The notes beneath the pieces were generated by a model. That model worked only from the letters and a program-made list of their open reading frames with translations. It made no database searches and was not told the origin of the DNA. Below are positions 8,320 to 16,698 of a stretch of 52,770 bases of DNA, piece after piece. Source of the DNA: Vannielia litorea (lineage in GTDB: Bacteria > Pseudomonadota > Alphaproteobacteria > Rhodobacterales > Rhodobacteraceae). Within the stretch, counting starts at the first letter, position 1. The number at the start of each line of letters is the position of its first letter. The DNA is taken from NCBI RefSeq assembly GCF_018424695.1, contig NZ_QTNQ01000023.1, positions 1 through 52,770 of the forward strand. Direction: 5' to 3'. Both the position numbers and the translations under genes were made by a program.

Positions 8320-9029
8320 CCCCCACCATCGCCGTCACCCTCTCTGCCCGCTCTGCATGGCGGATTTTTCCGCTGATGTGGCTGGGCGTCCGGCTGGCCG
8401 GAGGGCGGGCGGTGCGTTGGGTAGAAGAGTCGCAGATCGACCTCGCCGCGATTGACGGGCTGCTGATTGGCGGGGGCGATGACATCTCGCCCGATCTCTA
8501 TGGCGGCAAGCTGGTGGGCCGCGCCCGGCTGGACCCGGCGCGGGACACGCTTGAGCGGCGGCTGGTGGAAGCCGCGCGGGCCGAAAACCTGCCGGTGTTG
8601 GGCATTTGCCGGGGCAGCCAGATGATCAACGTGGCTCTTGGCGGAACGCTGGAGCAGGATGCCTATGGGCGCTGGGGCTCGCGCGAATACAGCACCGTGC
8701 TGCCGCGCAAGAGCGTTGCAATCGAGCCGGGCACGCGGCTGGAGGCGCTGGCGGGGCCGGAAGAGATGAAGGTGAACGCGCTGCATAGCCAGGCGGTGGA
8801 CCGTCTGGGCGCGGGCCTGCGGGTAGCCGCCCGCGACGAGGGCGGCATGGTGCAGGCGGTGGAGCGGGTGCGTGACCCCTTCATGCTGGGCGTGCAGTGG
8901 CACCCCGAACACCTGCTCTATGCCCGCCGCCAGCGCGCGCTGTTCTCCGCGCTGGTCGAGGCTGCGCGCGCCCGTGCTGAGGCAAGGATGCAGGGCCGCG
9001 CGGTGGATGCGGTGGCACAGGAAGCCTGA
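8316..9029 (+). CDS. gamma-glutamyl-gamma-aminobutyrate hydrolase-like peptidase C26
   Basis: 237 aa class-I glutamine amidotransferase fold. The nucleophile elbow is GICRGSQMIN with the catalytic Cys. The His/Glu pair is in GVQWHPEHL. GLLIGGGDDISPDLYGG is the family's oxyanion-side loop. Members such as PuuD hydrolyse gamma-glutamyl amides. The ATG at 8316 overlaps the amidoligase stop as ATGA, so the two are translationally coupled and probably act on the same compound. Substrate unknown. Confidence 0.88.
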   Translation: MTPTIAVTLSARSAWRIFPLMWLGVRLAGGRAVRWVEESQIDLAAIDGLLIGGGDDISPDLYGGKLVGRARLDPARDTLERRLVEAARAENLPVLGICRGSQMINVALGGTLEQDAYGRWGSREYSTVLPRKSVAIEPGTRLEALAGPEEMKVNALHSQAVDRLGAGLRVAARDEGGMVQAVERVRDPFMLGVQWHPEHLLYARRQRALFSALVEAARARAEARMQGRAVDAVAQEA

Positions 9030-9100
9030 ACCGCCGCAGCGGCCTTGACGCGCCGCCCGCCCCGGTCCTCAATGCCTGCAATGGGAGAGGACACCCTCAG

Positions 9101-9592
9101 ATGACATCCGGGCCTGCGCATCCCACCCGGCTGATCCTGCGTAATCGCCGGGCACCGCAGGGCTGGGAAATCGGCCTTTCCGTGGCGGGCACCGGGCTGG
9201 TGCTGGCCGGGCTTCTGCTGCGCGGCGCCCCGCTTGGGCCGCTTCTGGGCATTGCGGGCGTGCTCGCCGTCCTGCCGCTGTTATGGGCCACCCGCCCCGG
9301 CCCGGTCACCGTGATCGACCGTGCGGCGGGCAGGATCACCGAGAAGAACGCGCTTGGCCGGGTCACGCGCAGCGCGGAGTTCAAGCGGATCGACGGCGTG
9401 GGCTGCGACCGGGTCAGCCTGCCCGCGCGCACCCCGGACGGGCCCGGTCTTGTGATCCATCGCACGGTGTTGCTGACCGGCGGGGCCCCGGTGCCGGTGC
9501 GCGGCTTCGGCGCGCCGGGCCCCGCGCGCGAGTTGAAGGCCCAAATCGAGCGCTGGCTGGCAGAGAGCCCGACCCCGCAGGCGGCCCTGTGA
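9101..9592 (+). CDS. two-TM membrane protein, paralog 1 of 3
   Basis: 163 aa. Two adjacent hydrophobic segments (about residues 24-62) are followed by a soluble strand-rich part (VTVIDRAAGRITEKNALGRV ... ELKAQIERWL). It shares this layout and the pattern DR..G.I ... l..i..WL with the next two genes. The layout resembles membrane-anchored PH-like domains (inference). It has no recognised family or function. The stop overlaps the following GTG start. Confidence 0.65.
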   Translation: MTSGPAHPTRLILRNRRAPQGWEIGLSVAGTGLVLAGLLLRGAPLGPLLGIAGVLAVLPLLWATRPGPVTVIDRAAGRITEKNALGRVTRSAEFKRIDGVGCDRVSLPARTPDGPGLVIHRTVLLTGGAPVPVRGFGAPGPARELKAQIERWLAESPTPQAAL

Positions 9593-10062
9593 AGATCATC
9601 GAAAGCACGGCAGACCGGCTTGTGCTGCGGGCCAGCGGCATCTGGACGGGCCTCCTGCTGCTTGGGATCGCGCTCATGTGCCTTGGCTTCGCCCTTGCCG
9701 ATATCTTCGGGGAGCGCGGCGAGAATGGCGGCTGGTTCGCCCTGCCGGTGGGGCTGCTGTTGCTTCCCTTGGCGATCCTCGCGCTCCTCAGCCCGGTCGA
9801 ATATGTGCTGAACCGCGCCGACGGCTCCCTCCTGCACATCCGGCGCGGGCCGTGGGAGCGGGTGCTGAAGCGCCACGAGGTGCCGGGCCTCTCCCGCGCC
9901 GTGGCCGAGAAAGTGGCGCGCAGCACCGGACGAGGCGGCAAGACCTGGCGGGTGCGGGTGCTGAGCGGGGGCCAACCGGTGACGCTGACAGCCGCAGGCG
10001 GGCGCCGCCGCGCCGAGCGATTGGCGGATACGGTGAACGGCTGGTTGGGCGTGCAGGGATGA
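9589..10062 (+). CDS. two-TM membrane protein, paralog 2 of 3
   Basis: 157 aa beginning at GTG 9589, which overlaps the previous stop (GTGA). It begins KIIESTADRLVLRASGIW, then has two membrane segments (GLLLLGIALMCLGFALADIF and LPVGLLLLPLAILALLSP), then NRADGSLLHIRRGPW and a C-terminal ERLADTVNGWL. Same architecture as its neighbours, so it likely arose by tandem duplication. Function unknown. Confidence 0.65.
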   Translation: MKIIESTADRLVLRASGIWTGLLLLGIALMCLGFALADIFGERGENGGWFALPVGLLLLPLAILALLSPVEYVLNRADGSLLHIRRGPWERVLKRHEVPGLSRAVAEKVARSTGRGGKTWRVRVLSGGQPVTLTAAGGRRRAERLADTVNGWLGVQG

Positions 10063-10625
10063 AAGTGCTGTCGGAGACGCCGGACCGGCTGGTGCTGCAA
10101 CAGGGCGCGGGCCGGGCGCCGGTGGTGATCTTTGCCATCGTCGCCGTGGTCTTTCTTGCCGGGTTCATCGCGATCGCCGCCGCGCCGTCCAGCGGCATGC
10201 CCATCGTCCTGTCGGTCGGCGGCGCGCTGATGGCGCTCTTCGCGCTCGCCTGGACCTATATCCTCGCTGTCGCCACGCACACCACCGAGATCACCTTCGA
10301 CCGGCGGGCCGACAGCATCGCCTTTCGCCACCGGGCCGTGCTGCGCGCCCGGCACGAAGGCATGGCACTGTCGGAGATCACCGGCGTTGCGGTGGAGCGG
10401 CTGAAGCGGGAGTTTCGCCAGAAGGACGCCAGCGGGAGGTATCAGGATGTGACCGACATCTGCTTCCGCCCGCTGCTGCTGACCGAGGCCGAGCCGGTGC
10501 CCCTCTTCACCACCTTCACCAATGAAGACACCGCCAGAGAGCCCGCCCGCGCGGTGCTTCACTGGCTTCTTGGCGAGGACAGCGCCGAGCCGCCCGTGCT
10601 TGACTCGTGGGGCGCGTCGACTTAA
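10059..10625 (+). CDS. two-TM membrane protein, paralog 3 of 3
   Basis: 188 aa, ATG at 10059 overlapping the previous stop (ATGA). KVLSETPDRLVLQQGAG matches the start of paralog 2. Two membrane segments follow (VVIFAIVAVVFLAGFIAIAA; SVGGALMALFALAWTYILAV), then ITFDRRADSIAFRHRAVLRA and ARAVLHWLLGED. Translational coupling of all three suggests a hetero-oligomer (inference). No family recognised with certainty. Confidence 0.68.
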   Translation: MKVLSETPDRLVLQQGAGRAPVVIFAIVAVVFLAGFIAIAAAPSSGMPIVLSVGGALMALFALAWTYILAVATHTTEITFDRRADSIAFRHRAVLRARHEGMALSEITGVAVERLKREFRQKDASGRYQDVTDICFRPLLLTEAEPVPLFTTFTNEDTAREPARAVLHWLLGEDSAEPPVLDSWGAST

Positions 10626-10639
10626 ACGCCCACCTATCT

Positions 10640-10662
10640 CCGGAAGTCTTTAACGCTTCCGG
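10640..10662 (+). terminator. hairpin after the three-paralog operon
   Basis: CCGGAAG (10640-10646) pairs with CTTCCGG (10656-10662), 9-base loop. No T-run follows, so it may be an mRNA 3' end or a weak or Rho-assisted terminator. Confidence 0.4.
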
Positions 10663-10776
10663 TCCTGCGACCTTCAGGATCGCCCCCCGTCAGCGAGTTT
10701 CGCCCACGGGGGCATCTTTGCATTGCAGGTTGCGTTTTGAGCCGTCCGACCCATCTGGGGAGGGCATACCCTGACT

Positions 10777-10792
10777 GGGCCTAAGGAGGCCC
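10777..10792 (+). promoter_or_regulatory. GGGCCT-AAGG-AGGCCC hairpin in the ffh leader
   Basis: A perfect 6-bp stem ends 19 bases before the ffh ATG. It contains an AAGGAGG stretch but stands too far upstream to be the ffh ribosome site, which is GGAG at about 10801. Possible leader structure. Confidence 0.35.
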
Positions 10793-10811
10793 GCCTTGAA
10801 GGAGCCAGAGC

Positions 10812-12317
10812 ATGTTTGAAAATCTGAGCGAACGTCTCTCCGGCGTCTTCGACCGGCTCACCAAGCAGGGCGCGCTTTCCGAAGATGACGTGAAGACCGC
10901 GCTGCGCGAGGTGCGTGTGGCGCTGCTGGAGGCGGACGTTTCGCTGCCCGTGGCCCGCGACTTCGTGAAGGCGGTGCAGGAAAAGGCCACCGGGCAGGCG
11001 GTGACCAAATCCGTCACCCCCGGCCAGCAGGTTGTGAAAATCGTTCATGACGAGCTGGTTCATGTGCTGGAGGGCGAAGGCGAGCCCGGCGAGCTGAAGG
11101 TCGATAACGCCCCTGCCCCGATCCTGATGGTCGGCCTGCAGGGCGGCGGTAAAACCACCACCACCGCCAAGATAGCCAAGCGGCTGAAGGAGAAGCAGGG
11201 CAAGCGGGTGCTGATGGCCTCGCTCGACATCTACCGCCCCGCCGCCATGCAGCAGCTGGAGGTGCTGGGCCGCCAGATCGGGGTCGATACCCTCCCCATC
11301 GTCGAAGGCCAAAGCGCCGTGCAGATCGCCAAGCGCGCCCAGCAGCAGGCGACGATGGGCGGCTATGACGTGTACATGCTCGACACCGCCGGTCGCCTCC
11401 AGATCGACGAGAAGCTGATGGGCGAGGTCGAGGACGTGCGCAACGCCGTCACCCCGCGCGAGACGCTTCTGGTGGTCGACGGCCTCACCGGCCAGGTCGC
11501 CGTGGAGGTGGCCGAGGAGTTCGACGGCAAGATCGGCATTTCCGGCGTGGTGCTCACCCGGATGGACGGCGATGGGCGCGGCGGTGCGGCGCTGTCGATG
11601 CGCGCGGTGACCGGCAAGCCGATCAAGTTCGTCGGCCTTGGCGAGAAAATGGAGGCACTGGAAGAGTTCCGCCCCGAGCAGATCGCCGGGCGCATCCTCG
11701 GCATGGGCGACATCGTGGCCCTCGTCGAGAAGGCGCAGGAGACCATCGAGGCCGAGCAGGCCGAGCGGATGATGAAGCGCTTCCAGAAGGGTCAGTTCAA
11801 CATGAACGACCTGCGCATGCAGCTTGAGCAGATGCTCAAGATGGGCGGCATGGAAGGCATGATGAAGATGATGCCCGGCATGGGCAAGATGGCCAAGCAG
11901 GTGGAGGAGAGCGGCTTTGACGACACCATCTTCCGCCGCCAGATCGCGCTAATCCAGTCGATGACCAAGAAGGAGCGGGCCAACCCCGCGCTGCTTCAGG
12001 CCAGCCGCAAGAAGCGGATCGCCAAGGGCTCGGGGCAGGAGGTGTCTGACCTCAACAAGCTGCTGAAGATGCACCGGCAGATGGCCGATATGATGAAAAA
12101 GATGGGCAAGGGCGGCATGCTGAAACAGGCCATGAAGGGCATGTTCGGCAAGGGTGGCCCGAGCGAGGCCGACATGGAAGCCGCGCGCGCCCAGATGGCG
12201 GGCGGCAAGATGCCCAAAGGCCTTGGTGGCATGGGCGGCATGCCCGGCGGCGGCCTGCCCGGCCTAGGCGGCGGCGCCCTGCCCCCCGGCCTTTCGGGCT
12301 TCGGGAAGAAGAAGTAA
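10812..12317 (+). CDS. ffh: signal recognition particle protein Ffh
   Basis: 501 aa GTPase of the signal recognition particle, delivering nascent membrane proteins to FtsY. An N-terminal four-helix domain is followed by the G domain with P-loop GLQGGGKTTTTAK (residues 108-120), DTAGR, and TRMDGDGRGGAALS. The methionine-rich M domain (QMLKMGGMEGMMKMMPG) binds the RNA and signal peptide. The C-terminal tail is Gly/Met/Pro-rich (MGGMPGGGLPGLGGG). GGAGCC precedes the ATG. It heads a long same-strand block running to rpmE; no SRP RNA gene is seen nearby. Confidence 0.97.
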   Translation: MFENLSERLSGVFDRLTKQGALSEDDVKTALREVRVALLEADVSLPVARDFVKAVQEKATGQAVTKSVTPGQQVVKIVHDELVHVLEGEGEPGELKVDNAPAPILMVGLQGGGKTTTTAKIAKRLKEKQGKRVLMASLDIYRPAAMQQLEVLGRQIGVDTLPIVEGQSAVQIAKRAQQQATMGGYDVYMLDTAGRLQIDEKLMGEVEDVRNAVTPRETLLVVDGLTGQVAVEVAEEFDGKIGISGVVLTRMDGDGRGGAALSMRAVTGKPIKFVGLGEKMEALEEFRPEQIAGRILGMGDIVALVEKAQETIEAEQAERMMKRFQKGQFNMNDLRMQLEQMLKMGGMEGMMKMMPGMGKMAKQVEESGFDDTIFRRQIALIQSMTKKERANPALLQASRKKRIAKGSGQEVSDLNKLLKMHRQMADMMKKMGKGGMLKQAMKGMFGKGGPSEADMEAARAQMAGGKMPKGLGGMGGMPGGGLPGLGGGALPPGLSGFGKKK

Positions 12318-12321
12318 CCCG

Positions 12322-12843
12322 ATGTCCACCGCCCCCACTCTGACCACCGAGCGCCTGCGCCTGCGCCCCTATCGGATCGAGGATTTCGAGCCGCTGGCGG
12401 CGCTGATGGCGTCGGACTGGTCTGTGCATATGGGCGGGCCGTTCGGGCGGCAGGAAAGCTGGGCCTATTTCGCCTCCGAGGCCGCCAACTGGGCGCTCAG
12501 GGGCCATGGCGGCTGGTCGGTGGAAACCGAGGATGGCACGCTTGCCGGGCAGGTCTCCCTCAACCGGATGGCGCATTGGCCCGAGGTCGAGCTGGGCTGG
12601 ACGGTCTGGCCCGCGTTCGAGGGTAAGGGCATTGCTTTCGAGGCCGCCACGGCGGCGCGCAACTGGGCCTTTGGCTCGGGAGGGCTGGAAACGCTGGTGA
12701 GCTACATCGCCCCCGGAAATGCCCGCTCGATCGCCTTGGCCGAGCGACTGGGCGCGACACATGACGCCGCCGCCCCGCTGCCCGACGGCGAAACGCCCGA
12801 CGAGACCCACGTCTACCGTCACCCTCGTCCGGAGCACGCCTGA
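12322..12843 (+). CDS. GNAT acetyltransferase, RimJ-like, array member 1
   Basis: 173 aa, starting four bases after ffh. It has the RimJ/RimL layout TERLRLRPYRIEDFEPLAAL, HMGGPFGR, then VELGWTVWPAFEGKGIAFEA, where EGKGIA is the acetyl-CoA pyrophosphate loop, and ending NARSIALAERLGA. Proteins of this type acetylate protein N-termini, amines or small molecules; the substrate here cannot be told. It is the first of five tandem related genes and is probably co-transcribed with ffh. Confidence 0.87.
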   Translation: MSTAPTLTTERLRLRPYRIEDFEPLAALMASDWSVHMGGPFGRQESWAYFASEAANWALRGHGGWSVETEDGTLAGQVSLNRMAHWPEVELGWTVWPAFEGKGIAFEAATAARNWAFGSGGLETLVSYIAPGNARSIALAERLGATHDAAAPLPDGETPDETHVYRHPRPEHA

Positions 12844-12844
12844 G

Positions 12845-13414
12845 ATGCCCGAGATGAACCGCGCCCCGCATGAACGCCCGATCCCCGGCGCCGCCGCCAA
12901 GCTCGCCGCTCAGGTGAGCGCACTGCTGCCAGTGGCCGACACGGCGCGCACTCGCCTGCGCCCAGCCACGTTGGCGGATTTCGACGTGTTTGCCGAGATC
13001 GCCTGTGATCCGGTGCGCGCCAAGGGCCTCGGCGGCGTGCAGGACCGTGACGGCGCTTTCCGCGAGTTTGCCGCCATGGTTGGCTGCTGGCTGCTGCGCG
13101 GCCACGGGCTTTGGGCGGTGATGCACGAGGGCGCCTGCGCCGGGTTCGTCCAGATCGGTTTCGAGCCGGGCGACGAGGAGCCGGAGCTGGGTTGGTTTTT
13201 CACCGAAGCCTACGAAGGCAAGGGGCTGGCCCGCGAGGCCGCCGAGGCCGCGCGCGAGATCGGCTTCTGCCTGCTCGGCCTGCCCTCGATGGTGAGCTAC
13301 GTCGACAGCTTCAACAGCCGCTCCAACGCGCTGGCCAAGCGGCTGAACGCCGACCGCATCCCCTCGCCCAACCCCGACCTGTTCATCTGGCGGCACAAAA
13401 GGCCGAAGCAATGA
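12845..13414 (+). CDS. GNAT acetyltransferase, array member 2
   Basis: 189 aa. It carries a 30-residue N-terminal addition (MPEMNRAPHERPIPGAAAKL) before the common core TARTRLRPATLADFDVFAEI, the loop AYEGKGLAREAAEAAREIGF and NSRSNALAKRLNADRI. It is the most divergent of the five: the glycine motif GGP is replaced by GLGGVQDRD. ATG 12845 lies one base after the previous stop; ATG 12854 is an alternative. The next gene overlaps it as ATGA. Confidence 0.83.
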   Translation: MPEMNRAPHERPIPGAAAKLAAQVSALLPVADTARTRLRPATLADFDVFAEIACDPVRAKGLGGVQDRDGAFREFAAMVGCWLLRGHGLWAVMHEGACAGFVQIGFEPGDEEPELGWFFTEAYEGKGLAREAAEAAREIGFCLLGLPSMVSYVDSFNSRSNALAKRLNADRIPSPNPDLFIWRHKRPKQ

Positions 13415-13947
13415 TTCCGACGCTGGAAACCGAGCGCCTGATCCTGCGCGCCCCCGACATGGGCGACTTCGAGCCTTTCGCGGCCTTCTACGCCTCGGAG
13501 CGGAGCAAGTTCGTGGGCGGCCCGCTGGACCGCGAGGGCAGCTGGCGGATGCTGGCGATGGAAATCGGCCACTGGACGCTGGCGGGCTTCGGGCGTTGGA
13601 TCGTCGATGTGAAGGAGGGCGCGCGCACCGTGGGCCTCGTTGGCCTCTTCGCGCCCGAGGGCTGGCCCGAGCCGGAAATCGGCTGGGACTTGTTCGCCGG
13701 CCATGAGGGCAAGGGCTATGCCACCGAGGCCGCTCTGGCCGCCCGCGCCTATGCCTATGACGTGCTGGACTGGCAAACCGCGATCAGCCTGGTGAAACCC
13801 GGCAACGAGGCCTCAGCCCGGGTGGCCGAACGGATGGGCGCGCGGCCTGACGGCGATTTTACCCACCAGCGCCACGGCCTCGTGCACATCTGGCGCCACC
13901 CCGGCCCCGAGGCCTCTACCGAAGGCGGGATGGAGGCCTACGCATGA
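13411..13947 (+). CDS. GNAT acetyltransferase, array member 3
   Basis: 178 aa, ATG at 13411 overlapping the previous stop. Core motifs are TERLILRAPDMGDFEPFAAF, RSKFVGGPLDREGSW, the aromatic strand GWPEPEIGWDLF, the acetyl-CoA loop GHEGKGYATEAALAAR and EASARVAERMGA. Closest in sequence to member 4. The substrate is unknown; translational coupling to both neighbours suggests joint expression. Confidence 0.86.
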   Translation: MIPTLETERLILRAPDMGDFEPFAAFYASERSKFVGGPLDREGSWRMLAMEIGHWTLAGFGRWIVDVKEGARTVGLVGLFAPEGWPEPEIGWDLFAGHEGKGYATEAALAARAYAYDVLDWQTAISLVKPGNEASARVAERMGARPDGDFTHQRHGLVHIWRHPGPEASTEGGMEAYA

Positions 13948-14477
13948 GCCGCATGTCCGCGCTGAACATCCCGGTGATCGAAACCGAGCGCTGCATCCTG
14001 CGCGCGCCGGAAGAGCGTGATTTCGAGGCCGCCGCGGCCTTTGGCGAATCCGAGCGCTCCAAATGGGTCGGCGGCCCCTACCCGCGCCGGGCGGCCTGGG
14101 GCGTGCTGCTGGCCTGCATCGGCCATTGGGCGCTGCGCGGCTACGGCCAGTGGATGATCGAGGATCGCGCCACCGGCGAGGCCGCCGGGCGCACCGGCTT
14201 TCTGTTCAACGACGGCTGGCACGAGCCGGAAATCGGCTGGTGGCTGCACGATGGCTTCGAGGGCCGCGGGCTGGCCTTCGAGGCGACGCAAGCCGCGCTT
14301 GCCTATGGCGCAGAGCACTTCGGCCTCGACGGCCCGATCTCTTACATCCGGCAGGGCAACACCCGCTCGGCCGCCCTGGCCGAGCGCCTCGGCGCCACGC
14401 CCGAGCGCGAGGTGGAGTTCTTCGATGCGCCCTGCATGATCTGGCGCCACCCCAATCGCGCGGAGGCCGCCGCATGA
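13944..14477 (+). CDS. GNAT acetyltransferase, array member 4
   Basis: 177 aa, overlapping member 3 by four bases. Core motifs are ETERCILRAPEERDFEAAAA, RSKWVGGPYPRRAAW, EPEIGWWLHDGFEGRGLAFE and NTRSAALAERLGA. It shares RSK(W/F)VGGP and EPEIGW with member 3, indicating recent duplication. Substrate unknown. Confidence 0.86.
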   Translation: MSRMSALNIPVIETERCILRAPEERDFEAAAAFGESERSKWVGGPYPRRAAWGVLLACIGHWALRGYGQWMIEDRATGEAAGRTGFLFNDGWHEPEIGWWLHDGFEGRGLAFEATQAALAYGAEHFGLDGPISYIRQGNTRSAALAERLGATPEREVEFFDAPCMIWRHPNRAEAAA

Positions 14478-15142
14478 CCGAGGCCGCAACCTTCACCGGC
14501 AACCCGCTGGAAAACCCGCTGACCATCCCCGGGCCGCGCCCGGTAACGATCCCGACGCTGGAGACCCGGCGGCTCAGGCTGGAGCCGCCCAAGCCCGAGG
14601 ATTACCCCAACTTCAAGGCCACCTTCGCCTCCTACCGGAGTCGCTTCATGGGCGGGCCGCTTAATCCTTACGAAAGCTGGATGCTCTACGCCGCCGAGAT
14701 CGGGCACTGGCAGATCCGGGGCTTCGGCATGTGGATGATCCATCTCAAGGAGACGGGCGAAACCGTGGGCATGGCCGGCGGCTGGGCCCCGGCGGGCTGG
14801 CCCGAGCGCGAGATCGCCTGGATCATCTGGCCCGAGAAGGCCGGCAAGGGCTACGCGCTGGAGGCCACCGATGCCGCGCGCCGCTTTTTCTACCAGACCC
14901 AGGGTTGGGAAGGCGCGGTGAGTTACCTCGACCCCTATGACCTCAGCTCGATCAAGCTGGCCGAGCGGCTGGGCTGCAAGAAGGACAAGGAGGCGCCCAC
15001 GATCGGAAACGACGAGGCCGCCGTCTATCGCCACCCCTCGCCGGCGGCGCTGCGGAATACCCAGATCGAGGACGGTATCGCGCTCGAGATCGAGCACCAC
15101 ATCGACCCGATCTTCAAACACAAAGGAGGGGCCGTTGACTGA
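14474..15142 (+). CDS. GNAT acetyltransferase, array member 5
   Basis: 222 aa, the longest of the array, with about 25 extra residues at the N-terminus (FTGNPLENPLTIPGPRPVTI) and about 25 at the C-terminus (IEDGIALEIEHHIDPIFKHK). The core has RSRFMGGPLNPYESWMLYA, EREIAWIIWPEKAGKGYALE and SIKLAERLGCKKD. The C-terminal tail may be linked to its neighbour: the chorismate mutase start (TTG) lies eight bases inside this gene. Substrate unknown. Confidence 0.85.
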   Translation: MTEAATFTGNPLENPLTIPGPRPVTIPTLETRRLRLEPPKPEDYPNFKATFASYRSRFMGGPLNPYESWMLYAAEIGHWQIRGFGMWMIHLKETGETVGMAGGWAPAGWPEREIAWIIWPEKAGKGYALEATDAARRFFYQTQGWEGAVSYLDPYDLSSIKLAERLGCKKDKEAPTIGNDEAAVYRHPSPAALRNTQIEDGIALEIEHHIDPIFKHKGGAVD

Positions 15143-15434
15143 CGATACCACATTGCGCGCGGCAGAGCTGCTTAAGGGCCACCGCGAAAGCATCGACCGG
15201 CTCGATGCCATCCTCGTCTACACGCTGGGCGAGCGCTTCAAGCACACCCAGGCCGTGGGCGTGCTGAAGGCCGAACACGACCTTCCCCCGTCCGATCCCG
15301 CCCGCGAAGCGGTGCAGATCGCGCGGCTCGAAGACCTTGCGAAACGGGCCGACCTCGACCCGGAATTCGCCAAGAAATTCCTGAACTTCATCATTCAGGA
15401 AGTCATCCATCACCACGAGGCACACCAATCGTAG
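15135..15434 (+). CDS. aroQ: chorismate mutase, AroQ class
   Basis: 99 aa, all-helical AroQ type that converts chorismate to prephenate for Phe/Tyr synthesis. The first helix has [20 protein letters not shown], then [20 protein letters not shown] (Arg and Lys of the active site), [19 protein letters not shown] and [17 protein letters not shown]. The start is TTG at 15135, since GGAGG stands seven bases before it and no ATG is available. It overlaps the fifth acetyltransferase by eight bases and lies just before rpsP. Confidence 0.88.
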   Translation: MTDDTTLRAAELLKGHRESIDRLDAILVYTLGERFKHTQAVGVLKAEHDLPPSDPAREAVQIARLEDLAKRADLDPEFAKKFLNFIIQEVIHHHEAHQS

Positions 15435-15480
15435 GGGCACGGCCCCTCACCACGACAGCCATTCCAAAGGAGAACTCACA

Positions 15481-15891
15481 ATGGCCATGAAAATTCGTCT
15501 TGCACGCGGCGGCTCCAAGAAGCGCCCGTTCTACTCCATCGTCGCCGCCGACAGCCGGATGCCCCGCGACGGCCGCTTCAAGGAGAAGCTCGGCACCTAC
15601 AACCCGCTGCTGCCCAAGGACAGCGAAGAGCGCGTGAAAATGAACATGGAGCGCGTGCAGTTCTGGCTCGACCAGGGCGCCCAGCCCACCGACCGGATCG
15701 CCCGGATGCTCGAAGCCGCCGGCGTGCGCGAGAAGACCGAGCGCAACAACCCCAACAAGGCGAAGCCCGGCAAGGCCGCGCAGGAACGCGCTGAAGAGAA
15801 GGCCGCCAAGGCCGCTGCTGCCGCCGAGGCCGCAAACGCCCCGGCCGAAGCGCCCGCCGAGGAAGCTGCTGCCGAAGAATCCGCCGAGTAA
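15481..15891 (+). CDS. rpsP: 30S ribosomal protein S16
   Basis: 136 aa. The N-terminus [20 protein letters not shown] and [18 protein letters not shown] are diagnostic of S16. After residue about 85 an Ala/Glu/Lys-rich tail ([20 protein letters not shown] in part) extends well beyond the bacterial core, as is common in this order. AAAGGAG precedes the ATG. It keeps the conserved rpsP-rimM-trmD-rplS order, with small genes inserted. Confidence 0.97.
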   Translation: MAMKIRLARGGSKKRPFYSIVAADSRMPRDGRFKEKLGTYNPLLPKDSEERVKMNMERVQFWLDQGAQPTDRIARMLEAAGVREKTERNNPNKAKPGKAAQERAEEKAAKAAAAAEAANAPAEAPAEEAAAEESAE

Positions 15892-15897
15892 TCGGCG

Positions 15898-16698
15898 GTG
15901 GCAGGGGCCGCGCGGGATCTGCCGGTGCGGGCGGTTGTCCACATGGGCTTTCACAAGACCGGGACGACCTCTGCCCAGGCCTTCCTGCGCGCCAACGCAA
16001 AGCACCTCTGGCCAGTGATGGCCCTCGGGCTCCGGCAACAGCTGGAGCCCGTTCTTTTTGCGACACGCGGGTTTTCCACCTGGCGCGACCCGCTGTCGCT
16101 GGAGAAGATCCGGCGGCGCTTTGCCGACTACCTGGCCGGGCTGGACCTGGGGCGCAAGCGGGGCCTGCTGGTGTCTTGCGAGGAGCTCGCGGGCCATATG
16201 GCCGGTCGGTCGGGGCTGCCCAGCTACGGCGCCACACCCGAGATCGCCCAGGTGCTGGAGGCCTGCGTGGTCGAGCGATTCGGGGCGGACGCGGAGCTGA
16301 CCTTCGCCTTCACCACCCGTGCGCCGGGGCCATGGATGCGCAGCGCATGGGCGGAGCATGTGAAAAGCTCGCGCATGGAGTTGGATTTCGACGCATTTGC
16401 AGAGGCCAACCCGGAGGCCGCCGATTTCGAAGCGGTGCTGGCGGCAACGCGGGCGGTGGTGCAGGCCCCGGTCGAGGCGTTCCGGCTGGAGGAGATCAGC
16501 GGGGCCGCGTTTGGCCCTGCCACCCCGCTGCTCGACCTGATGCGCCTGCCTGGCTCCCGCCGCACCAGGCTCCAGCCGCCGCGCCACATGAATCGCCGCC
16601 GCGACCCCGAGACGCTTGACCAGCTCCTCACGCTCAACCGCTCCGAGCTGGACAAGGAGGCGCTGAAACGGGCGAAGGACGCGCTGCTGGGCCGCTAG
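15898..16698 (+). CDS. sulfotransferase-like P-loop protein
   Basis: 266 aa. The N-terminal segment VVHMGFHKTGTTSAQAFLRA has the 5'-phosphosulfate loop form (HKTGTTxxQ) of sulfotransferase-fold proteins, and SCEELAG a little later fits the same fold. The 3'-phosphate site is less clear (TFAFTTRAPGPWMRSAWAEH). Transfer of sulfate to an unknown acceptor is the natural guess, but many such bacterial proteins are uncharacterised. It starts at GTG 15898, six bases after rpsP and without a good ribosome site; ATG 15943 lies inside the motif and is too late. A 72-bp repeat begins at its stop codon. Confidence 0.7.
   Translation: MAGAARDLPVRAVVHMGFHKTGTTSAQAFLRANAKHLWPVMALGLRQQLEPVLFATRGFSTWRDPLSLEKIRRRFADYLAGLDLGRKRGLLVSCEELAGHMAGRSGLPSYGATPEIAQVLEACVVERFGADAELTFAFTTRAPGPWMRSAWAEHVKSSRMELDFDAFAEANPEAADFEAVLAATRAVVQAPVEAFRLEEISGAAFGPATPLLDLMRLPGSRRTRLQPPRHMNRRRDPETLDQLLTLNRSELDKEALKRAKDALLGR

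Noticed and set aside
12322..15142. The five acetyltransferases as one frameshifted gene
   Set aside because: Each has its own start, full-length domain and stop, with regular four-base overlaps.
15403..16587. 394-codon minus-strand frame opposite rpsP and the sulfotransferase-like gene
   Set aside because: Antisense to rpsP; Gly/Arg-rich translation without domain features.
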